DNA from: CAWCAW01 sp963714125
Lineage (GTDB): Bacteria > Actinomycetota > Acidimicrobiia > Acidimicrobiales > UBA8190
NCBI GenBank assembly: GCA_963714125.1
Contig: OY970234.1
Span: forward strand, 1,798,001-1,862,000
Length of the DNA stretch: 64,000 nt
Direction of reading: 5' to 3'
Shown here: in pieces, positions 17,423 through 25,888 of the stretch
Position numbering within the stretch: the stretch's first letter is position 1
Layout: each line of letters starts with the position of its first letter
Translations under genes and position numbers: made by a program
Notes under the pieces: model-generated
The model's database searches: none
What the model was told of the DNA's origin: nothing
Seen by the model: only the letters and a program-made list of their open reading frames with translations

Positions 17423-18246
17423 CAGGTGCTTCCCTCGGTTCTTTCGGCGTTCGGTACGGCGGGTGCGTTCGGTGCGGCGGGTACGGCTTCGGGTGGTGCG
17501 GGGCTCGGGATCGCCGCCGGGGTGCCCGCCGGCAGGGCTTCGGATGGGGCGGCGGCCACTTCGGCCTTCAACGCGGCCAGTTCCCGGTCGACCTGGGACG
17601 TGGCCGAGACCTTGTTCAGTTGAGCCTGGATGTCGTCGCTATTGGAGCTCAGGTCGGTGAGCGCACCCGAAGCCAGCAGCTCGTCGATGGCTCCAGCTCG
17701 CGCTTGCATGTCAGCGATCTTGTCCTGGGCCCGTTGCATGGTGGCGCCGGCGTCACCCATGGAATCGGAGATCCCCGACACCGCTTCGCCGATCTTGGTC
17801 TGGGCCTCAGCGGCGGTGTAACTCGCCTTCAACGTCTCCTTACGAGTACGGAAGGCAGCCACCTGGGACCCGAGTTTCTGGGATGTGGCGACGAGTTTCT
17901 GCTCTTGGGCGGCGATCTGGCTGTGTTGACTCTCGAGCTCGCTGAGCTCTTCGCCGATGGCGGCCCGGCGCGACAGGGCCTCGCGGGCCAAGTCCTCCCG
18001 GTTCTGCTCCAAGGCTTGTCGAGCCTGGTCTTGGAGCTTGGTGGCCTGCTGCTGGAGCTGCGCCGCTTGCATCTCGATGCGCTTCCGGGCGGTAGCGATC
18101 TCAGCGATGCTGCGGCGCACCTTCTGCAGATTCTCCATCTGCTTCTCGTAGGAGAGGTCGAGGGTGTCGCGGGGGTCCTCGGCCCGGTCCAAGAGCTTGT
18201 TCACCTTGGCCCGCACGACGTCCGCCAAGCGCTGCAGCACGCCCAT
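17422..18246 (-). CDS. pspA: PspA/IM30 membrane-stress protein
   Basis: 274 residues beginning MGVLQRLADVVRAKVNKLLD, the classic PspA amphipathic start, followed by long coiled-coil helices (about 25-215) and an Ala/Pro-rich tail (about 235-274) that is longer than in E. coli PspA. PspA-family proteins bind and stabilise damaged membranes as ESCRT-III-like polymers. The start is the ATG at 18246; open frame exists far upstream but has no family match. It diverges from mca across 159 bases and leads the operon with htpX and pspAB. Confidence 0.93.
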   Translation of the reverse strand: MGVLQRLADVVRAKVNKLLDRAEDPRDTLDLSYEKQMENLQKVRRSIAEIATARKRIEMQAAQLQQQATKLQDQARQALEQNREDLAREALSRRAAIGEELSELESQHSQIAAQEQKLVATSQKLGSQVAAFRTRKETLKASYTAAEAQTKIGEAVSGISDSMGDAGATMQRAQDKIADMQARAGAIDELLASGALTDLSSNSDDIQAQLNKVSATSQVDRELAALKAEVAAAPSEALPAGTPAAIPSPAPPEAVPAAPNAPAVPNAERTEGST

Positions 18247-18405
18247 GGCTTCGCCGTCCCTTCTTGATTCGGTGGCCGATGACGCTGGCCTGCTTCGACA
18301 TACGAGCATACGTGAGCCACTCGGCCGCACCGGCGCGCGGCGCACGACAGAGGCCGTCTGACCAGCCCGAATCGGGTACGGAGGGGGACGGGTACGGTAG
18401 AGAGG

Positions 18406-19281
18406 ATGGCCGACCAACTGTGCCTGCTGACCGTCCACGCCCATCCCGATGACGAGGCCTCCAAAGGCGCCGCCACGGTGGCGCGCTACCACGACGAGGG
18501 TGTGCGCACCGTGCTCGTGTGCTGCACGGGTGGGGAAGAGGGCGACATCCTCAACCCGGCCATGGACACGCCCGAGGTCCGGGCCAACCTCCCCGCCGTC
18601 CGCCGCCAAGAGCTCGCTGATGCGACGGCCATCATCGGCTACGACGACGTGGTCATGCTCGGGTACCGGGACTCCGGCATGGCCGACACCCCGGCCAACG
18701 AGCGGCCGGACTGCTTTGCTCAGGCCCCGCTCGACGAAGCCGTGGGCCGGCTGGTGGAGGTGATCCGACGCGTTCGCCCCCAGGTGATCGTGACCTACGG
18801 CGACGATCAGCAGGGCTACCCGCATCCCGACCATTTGCGGGTGCACGAGATCTCGGTCATCGCTTTTGACGCCGCGGGCGACGCCGACGCTTACCCCGAG
18901 TCGGGATCGCCCTACCAGCCGCTCAAGATGTACTACGTGGGATTTTCCGGGGCGCGCATCGTGGCCATGCACGAGAAGTTCCTCGAGCTGGGTCTCGAAT
19001 CGCCATTCGACGACAAGTGGCTGGAGCGGGCCACGTCGATGGTCCAGCCTTACGACACCGAGGTGGACATCAGCGCCTACGGCGATATTCGCCGTGACGC
19101 ATTACTCGCCCATGCGACCCAAGTCGACCCGACCTCGCCGTTCTGGTTCGGACTGCCCCCTGAGGTGGCGCGCACGGTGCACCCCGTGGACGAGTACATC
19201 CTGGCCCGCAATGTCTCGGGGAGCACACAGGTAACCGAGGACGACCTTTTTGCTGGTGTGCGCGACGCCGTTGCTCGGTAA
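18406..19281 (+). CDS. mca: Mycothiol S-conjugate amidase
   Basis: 291 residues, LmbE-like deacetylase fold. The metal motif AHPDDE is at residues 12-17 and the third ligand is in YPHPDHLRVHE. CTGGEEGDILNPAMDTPEV and FWFGLPPEV separate Mca from the biosynthetic deacetylase MshB. It cleaves mycothiol conjugates of toxins to a mercapturic acid and GlcN-Ins. This shows that the host makes mycothiol, an actinobacterial thiol. It is divergent from pspA. Confidence 0.93.
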   Translation: MADQLCLLTVHAHPDDEASKGAATVARYHDEGVRTVLVCCTGGEEGDILNPAMDTPEVRANLPAVRRQELADATAIIGYDDVVMLGYRDSGMADTPANERPDCFAQAPLDEAVGRLVEVIRRVRPQVIVTYGDDQQGYPHPDHLRVHEISVIAFDAAGDADAYPESGSPYQPLKMYYVGFSGARIVAMHEKFLELGLESPFDDKWLERATSMVQPYDTEVDISAYGDIRRDALLAHATQVDPTSPFWFGLPPEVARTVHPVDEYILARNVSGSTQVTEDDLFAGVRDAVAR

Positions 19282-19356
19282 CATGCCCCGACGACGCCAC
19301 AGGTCCAGCGAGTTGGCCTGGGCGGCGGCGACCAGAGACCCAGAGAGGACCGACAC

Positions 19357-19743
19357 ATGTCGAAGTGGCTGAGCCAAGAGTGGCTGGACGAGACCAAGAA
19401 GATGGCCGAGGGCCAGCCTGAGCGGCCCGGCGCCTCAGCCCGCATGCAGTACGTCGTGACCGGTGCCCCGGATGGGGACATCGAATACTTCTGGGTCCTC
19501 GAGAACGGCAAGATCACCGAGAGCCAACTGGGCCACCTCGATGATGCCGAAGTAACCCTTACCACCGGCTACTCGGACGCCTTGAAGATTCAAAAGGGTG
19601 AGCTCGATGCCAACGGGGCCTTCATGCAGGGCAAGGTGAAGGTGACCGGCAACATGGCCAAGGTGATGTCCTTGCTGCCCATCACCAACTCGCCCGAGTA
19701 CAAGGTGCTTCAGGGCGAGATCGCCGCCATCACCGAGTACTGA
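19357..19743 (+). CDS. SCP2 sterol-transfer-domain protein
   Basis: 128 residues with a single SCP2-like lipid-binding fold: RMQYVVTGAPDGDIEYFWVL, ITESQLGHLDDAEVTLTTGYSD in overlapping pieces, and GKVKVTGNMAKVMSLLP near the end. Such proteins bind hydrophobic ligands; the ligand is unknown. GAGAGG lies seven bases before the ATG. A GC hairpin follows the stop. Confidence 0.85.
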   Translation: MSKWLSQEWLDETKKMAEGQPERPGASARMQYVVTGAPDGDIEYFWVLENGKITESQLGHLDDAEVTLTTGYSDALKIQKGELDANGAFMQGKVKVTGNMAKVMSLLPITNSPEYKVLQGEIAAITEY

Positions 19744-19751
19744 GATCACCC

Positions 19752-19770
19752 CGGCGCGAAAGCGCCGTTT
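19752..19770 (+). terminator. Hairpin terminator after the SCP2 gene
   Basis: CGGCGC-GAAA-GCGCCG at 19752-19767 is a six-base-pair GC stem with a GAAA tetraloop, followed by TTT. It lies nine bases after the SCP2 stop and touches the stop of the convergent YdjC gene. Confidence 0.65.
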
Positions 19771-20605
19771 ACGCCGTCTTGCGCATCACGTCGCGCAGGG
19801 CCCGGTAACCGATCACCTCGACCCCGCCGTCGCGCAATGTCGACTCCAACGCTGCGCCGGGCACGAGGAGGTCGTGGTCGTCCACGCGTCCGGGCCAGTC
19901 CGATGCCACCGCCCGCAGCTCGTCGCTGTCGACGGCGGGGTGGAGGCACACTTCGGTCACGCCGGGGCTTAGCCCATCGATGGCGTCGAGAAGAGTCTCA
20001 CGTCCGCCCACGGCGGTCATGGGGATGACGTCGTCGGGGAACACGACACCTTCTTGGGCGGCCAGGCTCCGGAACGGGAATCCGACCATGGCCTCGGTAT
20101 CGGGCCCCGACAGCCGCATGGGCAGCGCGAAATCGACGGCCAGCTCCAGATAGACATCGAAGAACTCGGCTTTGATCTGCATGGTGCCCATCTGGGCGTC
20201 TAAGTGGCTGACGTCGAATCCCCACAAGATGGCCCGTTCGACCTGCGCCCGGCATTCCCGCCGTACTTCGTCGATATCGGCGTGGTCCCATACATCCGCG
20301 CTGGTGCGGGGAAATCCACCGTCGCCGTCCAACAGCGATGGCGCGTGGGTGATCGGGCCCCAGCGGTAGAGATCGAATTGGGCGTTGACGGTCAGTTGCA
20401 CGCCGACGTCGTCCCCGCGGTACTCCGCGGCGGCGGCACGTGACCAGGGGGCGGGCACCATCAGGCTGGCGCTCGTGGCCGCTCCCTGACGCAACGCGTC
20501 GTAGACGCCAACGTTGGCGGCGTGACAGAGGCCGAGGTCATCACACGTGATGATGAGCACCTTGGCGTCATCGGGGTACCCCAGCTGCCGCGAGAGGCTC
20601 GACAC
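19769..20605 (-). CDS. ChbG/HpnK (YdjC-like) carbohydrate deacetylase
   Basis: 278 residues. KVLIITCDDLGLCHAANVGV carries the acidic DD metal ligands, and SHLDAQMGTMQ and VCLHPAVDSDEL carry the later His residues, typical of YdjC-type deacetylases acting on N-acetylated sugars. The GTG at 20605 is used since the family begins there; GGAG lies three bases before it. Substrate unknown. Confidence 0.82.
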   Translation of the reverse strand: MSSLSRQLGYPDDAKVLIITCDDLGLCHAANVGVYDALRQGAATSASLMVPAPWSRAAAAEYRGDDVGVQLTVNAQFDLYRWGPITHAPSLLDGDGGFPRTSADVWDHADIDEVRRECRAQVERAILWGFDVSHLDAQMGTMQIKAEFFDVYLELAVDFALPMRLSGPDTEAMVGFPFRSLAAQEGVVFPDDVIPMTAVGGRETLLDAIDGLSPGVTEVCLHPAVDSDELRAVASDWPGRVDDHDLLVPGAALESTLRDGGVEVIGYRALRDVMRKTA

Positions 20606-20663
20606 GACTCCGACGGTAGTGCGCCTCGGGCCTGGACCGGTCACCGTGGCCCCCGGCGGCCGC

Positions 20664-21002
20664 TCAGGCGGCGGCCCGACGCCCCGTCCCCGGCGAGTCT
20701 GAGCCGTGTCCGTTGAGTTCGGCCAGTACGGCCCGGGCGCACTTGAGGCCCTGGCGGCCGGTTCGGCGCGTGCCTTCATCGAGGCGCCAGTCCTCATCGG
20801 GACCGTAGAGCGACGAGGCCGAGGTGGTCGGCGCCGCCCCACGGTCGGCGCTGGGGCGGCTGCCTCGAGCCGCGCCCGTCGACCGGACTGAGCCGGCGGC
20901 CGAAGCGGACGCACCGGCTCGGTTCTTGGTGCGGCGGGACCGGGTCGTCGAGGCCGCGCTGTCGGGCAACGGAAGGGTTGGTTGGTAGGGCACGAAGCCC
21001 AT
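20664..21002 (-). CDS. Small conserved actinobacterial protein, Arg/Ala-rich
   Basis: 112 residues. The first 65 residues are Ser/Ala/Arg-rich and probably disordered. The C-terminal part DWRLDEGTRRTGRQGLKC, then ARAVLAELN, resembles a short helical motif I recall from small actinobacterial proteins of unknown function. The ATG at 21002 has CAGGG five bases upstream. It lies between the YdjC gene and the divergent F420 oxidoreductase. Confidence 0.5.
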   Translation of the reverse strand: MGFVPYQPTLPLPDSAASTTRSRRTKNRAGASASAAGSVRSTGAARGSRPSADRGAAPTTSASSLYGPDEDWRLDEGTRRTGRQGLKCARAVLAELNGHGSDSPGTGRRAAA

Positions 21003-21031
21003 AGTGACCCTGGGGTGTAACACTTCGAGAT

Positions 21032-21985
21032 GTGGAGCGCTACGGGATCACCATCCCCTTCGACGATGTCCCCCTGACCGATCACCGGGCCTGGTACGAG
21101 CGCCTGGTGGAACTCGGCTACAGCGACGTGTGGACCGGTGAGGCCAACAGCGCCGACGGGTTCACACCGCTGGCCCTGGCGGCGGCGTGGGCTCCAAGTC
21201 TGAGACTCGGCACCGCCGTCGTTCCCGTCTATACCCGCGGTCCGGGTCTGCTGGCCATGCAGGCCGCCTCCATGGCCGAAATGGCCCCGGGCCGATTCGC
21301 CCTCGGGATCGGGTCATCCTCCGATGTCATCGTGGAGCGCTGGAACGCGGGCACCTTCGATCGGCCCTATCAGCGGGTACGTGACACCGTGCGTTTTCTG
21401 CGCGCCGCCCTGAGCGGCGCCAAAGTCGATGAGCAGTACGAGACGTTTTCGGTCAAGGGCTTCCGTCTCGGACGGCGCCTCGAGGAGCCTCCTCCCATCT
21501 ACGTCGCCGCCTTACGGCCGGGCATGCTGCGGCTGGCGGGACGTGAAGCCGACGGCGCCATCCTCAACTGGCTGTCGGCCGACGATGTGCCCAAAGCGGT
21601 GGCCGAGGTGGGACCGGACAAGACCATCGTGGCCCGAATCTTCGTGTGCCCGACCGAGGACGCCGAGCGGGCTCGAATGGTGGGTCGCATGGCCGTGGCC
21701 GCCTATCTGAACGTCGAGGTCTATGCCGCGTTTCACCAGTGGTTGGGGCGCGGTCCCCAACTGCAGGGCATGTGGGATGCGTGGCGTGCCGGCGACCGCA
21801 AAGCCGCCTTGGCGGCTATCCCCGACGAGGTCGTGGACAGCCTCATCGTCCATGGATCACCCCAGCAGTGCCGGGATCACGTACGCCGCTATGTCGACAA
21901 CGGCGTGACGGTACCGGTCCTTGCCATCCTCCCCGGGGGCGACTCCCTGGCTGACGCCGTGGAGTCCTTGGCCCCGCGTCAGTGA
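21032..21985 (+). CDS. LLM-class F420-dependent oxidoreductase
   Basis: 317 residues, luciferase-like barrel. It begins MERYGITIPFDDVPLTD (GTG start), with GYSDVWTGEANSADGFTPLA, GRFALGIGSSSDVIVERWN and PPPIYVAALRPGMLRLAG. This arrangement is that of TIGR03841/TIGR03564-like actinobacterial LLM enzymes, family assignment by eye. Substrate unknown. Its end overlaps the convergent DsbA-like gene by seven bases. Confidence 0.83.
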   Translation: MERYGITIPFDDVPLTDHRAWYERLVELGYSDVWTGEANSADGFTPLALAAAWAPSLRLGTAVVPVYTRGPGLLAMQAASMAEMAPGRFALGIGSSSDVIVERWNAGTFDRPYQRVRDTVRFLRAALSGAKVDEQYETFSVKGFRLGRRLEEPPPIYVAALRPGMLRLAGREADGAILNWLSADDVPKAVAEVGPDKTIVARIFVCPTEDAERARMVGRMAVAAYLNVEVYAAFHQWLGRGPQLQGMWDAWRAGDRKAALAAIPDEVVDSLIVHGSPQQCRDHVRRYVDNGVTVPVLAILPGGDSLADAVESLAPRQ

Positions 21986-22581
21986 GCGATGGTGGTGTGC
22001 TTGAACTCGTTGATTTCGGGGTAACCCGTGATCTCATCCAAGATGTGATCGATGGTGCGACGCGCCAGCGCGCCGTCTTCGCCCGGCCTCGTCATGATGC
22101 GAACGAACACCGCCTTGTCTCCCACGATGAAGGTCGGAACCCCAAAGACATGGTGGTCGGCGACGGCCGCCTCGTGCGACTTGCGAAAGGCATTGCGAGG
22201 CCACTGTTCGGCGACCTCGCTCATCACGTCGTCGGCGTTCACGCCGTTGGCGGTGAGGATGTCGCGCACGACTGCTTCCTCGCGTAGGTCGCGTCCTTCG
22301 TCGTGGCGCGCTGCGAAGAGCGCCACGTGCACGGCGAGGAACTGATCGGGGTAACGGTCACGTACCACCAGACCCGCCTCGGTGCCGAGAAGATGCGAAT
22401 CCTTGGAGTGGCCGTCCCAGATATCGGGAGCGCCCTCTTCGACGTGGGCTTGGGATAGCGAGAACGGCAAGAACTCGACGTCCCACGGGGCCCCGGCTCG
22501 CAGCCCGGCCACGACATGCTCATGGGCGTTACGGGCGAAGGGGCAGCGATAGTCGTAGGTGACGCCGAAAGAGTCGGTCAT
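21979..22581 (-). CDS. DsbA-fold thioredoxin-like protein
   Basis: 200 residues. YDYRCPFARNAHEHV gives the active-site helix with a single Cys (CPFA instead of CxxC), and VFGVPTFIVGD gives the cis-Pro loop. Thus it is not a classical disulfide oxidase; it may be a 2-hydroxychromene-isomerase-like or mycothiol-linked transferase. The ATG at 22579-22581 begins MTDSFGVTYDYR. No signal peptide, so it acts in the cytoplasm. Confidence 0.8.
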   Translation of the reverse strand: MTDSFGVTYDYRCPFARNAHEHVVAGLRAGAPWDVEFLPFSLSQAHVEEGAPDIWDGHSKDSHLLGTEAGLVVRDRYPDQFLAVHVALFAARHDEGRDLREEAVVRDILTANGVNADDVMSEVAEQWPRNAFRKSHEAAVADHHVFGVPTFIVGDKAVFVRIMTRPGEDGALARRTIDHILDEITGYPEINEFKHTTIAH

Positions 22582-22657
22582 GTAGGGGTCAACCCCGGCG
22601 TGGCCCACTGCATTCCAGGTCCTGGCGTTGAATGGGATCGGGGACGGTGGTGCTCGC

Positions 22658-23188
22658 TCACTGACGTACCAACGGGTTCAGCCTTCGGCCCAGACGACCG
22701 AGGGCTATGCCGAGGATGGTCCCGGCCATCACATCGGTGGCGTGATGGTGTCGAACGTGCACCCGGCTGTAGGCCACCGCGGCGGCAAGTGCGTAATAGC
22801 CCGGGGCCAAAACATCCCCGTCGGCGAGGATCGTGGCCGCGCACCACGCCGCGAGGGTATGGCCCGAAGGAAAGGAGGTCGACCTCGGGATGCGGATGGG
22901 GACGTCCCCTCGATCGTGCTCCTCGGGGCGCGGCCGCTGTACCATCGACTTCAATCGGCTGTTGAGCACGGGGGTCACCACTCCGGTGAAGACGACTGCC
23001 CACAGCGCCACGGCGCGACGGGGGCCCGGGCGCCCTCCTCGGGCCACGCCGAGGAGGAACCAGGCCAGGCCATGGTCACCAAGAGCCGAGGCGCCATAAG
23101 CGAAGCGGTCCACCGCGGCCCGGCCCCGCCACCGATCGACCCGCGTATCCACCCACTGGTCGAAGGCGTCGGCCTGGTCGAGCAGCAC
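22658..23188 (-). CDS. PAP2-family membrane phosphatase
   Basis: 176 residues. All three PAP2 motifs are present: KSMVQRPRP, FPSGHT, and SRVHVRHHHATD. Several hydrophobic helices surround them, placing the active site at the outer face of the membrane. Substrates would be lipid phosphates such as undecaprenyl diphosphate or phosphatidate. It starts at a GTG. It lies 30 bases after the stop of the tailed ECF sigma gene in the same direction. Confidence 0.88.
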   Translation of the reverse strand: MLLDQADAFDQWVDTRVDRWRGRAAVDRFAYGASALGDHGLAWFLLGVARGGRPGPRRAVALWAVVFTGVVTPVLNSRLKSMVQRPRPEEHDRGDVPIRIPRSTSFPSGHTLAAWCAATILADGDVLAPGYYALAAAVAYSRVHVRHHHATDVMAGTILGIALGRLGRRLNPLVRQ

Positions 23189-23218
23189 GGCGGCAGGCTA
23201 CCTGTGTCGTCGTCGAGG

Positions 23219-24643
23219 TCAGAGCCCGCCGAGGAGCTGATCGCCGGCGGAGGAAACCTGGTGCACGGCGGTACCGACGCCCGAAGTGACCTTGGCCACA
23301 CCCGACGATGCGCTCGGCGTCGACGTGGAGGTGCTCGACGATCCCGTGGTGGCGTTCGATCCGGAGCCCGTTCCCGTCCCCGTCGGAGTTGCTGCGTCGC
23401 CCGCACCTCCCGCTGTCGACAGCAGGGGAGTTACCTGGTTCAGGATTGATGACGCCGCTGCGGTCGCCGTCGAGCCCACTTGTCCGACGACCGTCGAGAC
23501 GGTGCTGCCCAGGGTGCTGACGGTGCTGCCCAGGGTGCCGACGGGGCCGGTGACCCCGCTCACCACCCCATTGACGGTTCCTGACCCGGCGCCGACCAGC
23601 CCGAGCACTGATCCCGGCCCGCCGGGGAGACCGGACCCCGGGCCGCTACCCGTGCCGGTCCCGGCCGCGCCGCCCGTGCCGGTGCCCGCTGTAGACGATC
23701 CCGCCCCCGCCGAGCCCGATGCGGACGGGTTCCCCGGCACGCCTGCGGGGGTGGCGCCGGTTCCGGCACCGCCGATGCCGGGCACCGTGAGAGCCGAATT
23801 GGCGGCGCCGCCGGGGGTAGAGAGGTGCGGCGGCGTAGGCGCTGCAGCGCCAAGCGGGCTCACGGAGGCGGCGGCGACCAAGGCGGTGGCCGCGGCCGCC
23901 GAGCCCATGATCACCGTCGAGCCATGAGAGGCCGCACCGGCCAGCCGGCGCACGCCCCGCCCCATGGAGCCCATAAGGCGGCGCAGACCGGCCAACGACA
24001 ACATCCCGGTGGCGAATGCCGCCACACCGGCGGGGCCTTCGCTACCGGCCAGGGCGGAGAACTCCCGCTTCAGGGCTTGGCGGGCGCGCCACAGCAATGT
24101 CTCGACGGCGGTGATCCCGATGCCTTCGTGGTCGGCGATGCGTTGGTACGACCAGCCTGAGCCTTCGCGCAGCTCGAGTACTCGTCGATGGCGATCGGTG
24201 AGCCGAGCAAAGGCTTTGGCCACCATCTCGTGGTCCGCCGCCAACACCGCGGCCTCCTCGCCGCCGTCCTCGATGCTGGCCACGTCGGCCTGGTGGAACT
24301 CGGCCACGGGGGTGGAACGGCTGCGACGGCGTTGGACGTCGGTGCACAGGTGCGCGGCGATGACGCTCAACCAGGGGTAGAAGCGCCGGTCTCCTGCGAA
24401 GTTCGGCAGGGCCCGCCAGGCCCGAGCGAATGCTTCTTGGGTGACATCTTCAGCCTCGTGGGAGTCCTGGAGGCGCCGAACGCAGAATCGGTAGAGGCGG
24501 TGGCGATAGCGCAGATAGAGATCGTCAAAGGCGGCCAAATCCCCGCCTTGGGCCCTGGTGACCAATTCCCGGTCCCGGGCCAGATCGACATCGTCGTCGC
24601 TTGCGTGGTTGTTGCGCGTCCCGCCCGACAGAAGCGTCGTCAC
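23219..24643 (-). CDS. ECF sigma factor with C-terminal membrane helix and low-complexity tail
   Basis: 474 residues. Sigma region 2 (about 24-95, FDDLYLRYRHRLYRF, EDVTQEAFARAWRAL) and region 4 (about 140-195, LTDRHRRVLELREGSGWSYQ) form a normal ECF sigma of about 200 residues. After a short basic linker comes one hydrophobic segment (about 242-262, STVIMGSAAAATALVAAA) and then about 210 residues rich in Gly, Ser, Thr, Ala and Pro with repeats such as GTLGSTVSTLGSTVST. The tail would lie outside the cell if the helix spans the membrane. No separate anti-sigma gene is adjacent. The GTG at 24643 follows AAAGGGGG. Confidence 0.9.
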   Translation of the reverse strand: MTTLLSGGTRNNHASDDDVDLARDRELVTRAQGGDLAAFDDLYLRYRHRLYRFCVRRLQDSHEAEDVTQEAFARAWRALPNFAGDRRFYPWLSVIAAHLCTDVQRRRSRSTPVAEFHQADVASIEDGGEEAAVLAADHEMVAKAFARLTDRHRRVLELREGSGWSYQRIADHEGIGITAVETLLWRARQALKREFSALAGSEGPAGVAAFATGMLSLAGLRRLMGSMGRGVRRLAGAASHGSTVIMGSAAAATALVAAASVSPLGAAAPTPPHLSTPGGAANSALTVPGIGGAGTGATPAGVPGNPSASGSAGAGSSTAGTGTGGAAGTGTGSGPGSGLPGGPGSVLGLVGAGSGTVNGVVSGVTGPVGTLGSTVSTLGSTVSTVVGQVGSTATAAASSILNQVTPLLSTAGGAGDAATPTGTGTGSGSNATTGSSSTSTSTPSASSGVAKVTSGVGTAVHQVSSAGDQLLGGL

Positions 24644-24995
24644 CCACGACCCCCTTTTGCCGTTGGCGCTCGCTCACCGAATGCTCGGTGTGTGCGTCGC
24701 ATAATGCCAGCGGCTAGTGACCACTAAGCGTACTCGTATCCCTTCTCCATGCCACTGGAAAGATGGGCTCTGATCAAAGCTTTCCAGGGTTGTCCGGTTC
24801 GTGCCGGGGCCCGCCTCCCTCGGACTTCCTCCAGGTGGCAGGGCATAAATGCACAACAGTGGCACAACGAAGCATGCATCGGGCGCCACGGACCGTCGAG
24901 GTCGGAGAGGGCCGCCGTCTAGCGCCGTGATTACGCGCGCAGAGTGGTAATTGGCAGACGAATATGAGCGCCCGGGCCCGTGGCGCGGCGGTGAC
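24644..24995. other. 352-base intergenic region
   Basis: No gene is convincing here. It contains the upstream region of the sigma gene and the space after the nuclease stop. The only structure seen is the inverted repeat at 24755-24787. Confidence 0.5.
24755..24787. promoter_or_regulatory. Inverted repeat upstream of the ECF sigma gene
   Basis: CTGGAAAG (24755-24762) and CTTTCCAG (24780-24787) are perfect reverse complements around a 17-base spacer with a central TGATCA. It lies about 110 bases upstream of the sigma start and could be an operator or a hairpin. Confidence 0.35.
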
Positions 24996-25856
24996 TCAGC
25001 CGGCGATGGCCGCGGCGGGGGCCTTCAGAGCGGGAAGGGCAACGCCCACCCGCGCCGCAGGCTCCCAGGTGGACGCCAAAGCGGGGTCACCACCGAAGGC
25101 CGGGCACAGAGACTGGAAGCTGCACCAGCTGCACAGGGCCGACGGTTTGGGCCGGAAATCCTCAGCAGCGCACGCCTGCTCGATGGCTCGCCATATCGCC
25201 GTAGTGCGCTGGCGCAGACCCCGCATGGCCTGGTCCGAGGGTACGGCGTCGATAGAGAGACCCTGGCGCAGGTACATGAGCCGCACCTTGACGGGCCGCC
25301 GGCCGAGCACCTGCTCGCAGAGCAGGGCGTAAAAGTGCACGCCCCCCAGACGGGATTGCTCCTGGGTTTCGGACGGGGCGCGGCCCGTTTTGTAGTCGAC
25401 GACCACGAACTCGCCTTCGGGCGTCACGTCGAGGCGGTCGATGATGCCCCGCAGCCGCACGCCTTCGAAGTCGACCTCCAAGGAAAGCTCCATGCCCACG
25501 GCATCGACGGCGTCGGGGTCCTCGATGGTGAAGTAGCGATCGACAAGCGCCTCGCAATCGGCGCGAAAAGCGTCCTCTGCGGACTCCTCGAGGCCCAGTC
25601 CGGCGTACTCGGGGTCGTCGTGGCGTGCCAGCCACACCGCGGCCAGCTCGGCGTGGGCCGCCTCCGGCGATCGATTCCCCCGGTTGTGGCTCCAGAACAA
25701 ACCCTGCAGGGCACGATGAACGAACGTCCCTTTGACCGCCGGAGCAGAGGGGGCTTCGGCCAGTCGGTCGATAGCCGTAAAACGGAAGGCCAAGGCGCAG
25801 TCCTTGAAGGTGGAGACCTTCGAGGGAGACAACGATGAGGGGACGGCGAAGGCCAT
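24996..25856 (-). CDS. PD-(D/E)XK nuclease, RecB/Cas4-like with Cys cluster
   Basis: 286 residues. LSPSKVSTFKDCALAFRF begins like the RecB-like nuclease fold with its first cluster Cys. GTFVHRALQGL, then GIIDRLD and FVVVDYKTGRAP form the D-x(n)-D/E-x-K active site. Three more Cys at the end, LCSWCSFQSLCPAF, complete a probable 4Fe-4S cluster. This matches the AddB/Cas4-type RecB exonuclease family. There are no cas genes nearby. DNA repair is likely, partner unknown. Confidence 0.87.
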   Translation of the reverse strand: MAFAVPSSLSPSKVSTFKDCALAFRFTAIDRLAEAPSAPAVKGTFVHRALQGLFWSHNRGNRSPEAAHAELAAVWLARHDDPEYAGLGLEESAEDAFRADCEALVDRYFTIEDPDAVDAVGMELSLEVDFEGVRLRGIIDRLDVTPEGEFVVVDYKTGRAPSETQEQSRLGGVHFYALLCEQVLGRRPVKVRLMYLRQGLSIDAVPSDQAMRGLRQRTTAIWRAIEQACAAEDFRPKPSALCSWCSFQSLCPAFGGDPALASTWEPAARVGVALPALKAPAAAIAG

Positions 25857-25888
25857 GGGCGCAGGCTACGCCTAGGCAGTAACAGCCA

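Noticed and set aside
18247..18972. N-terminal extension of PspA
   Set aside because: The frame is open but runs through mca on the other strand; the standard PspA start MGVLQRL lies at 18246.
23286..23927. Pro/Val-rich + strand open frame
   Set aside because: It is the mirror of the sigma factor's Gly/Ser/Thr tail.
24964..25332. + strand ORF over the nuclease gene
   Set aside because: The reverse strand contains the full nuclease motifs and Cys cluster.
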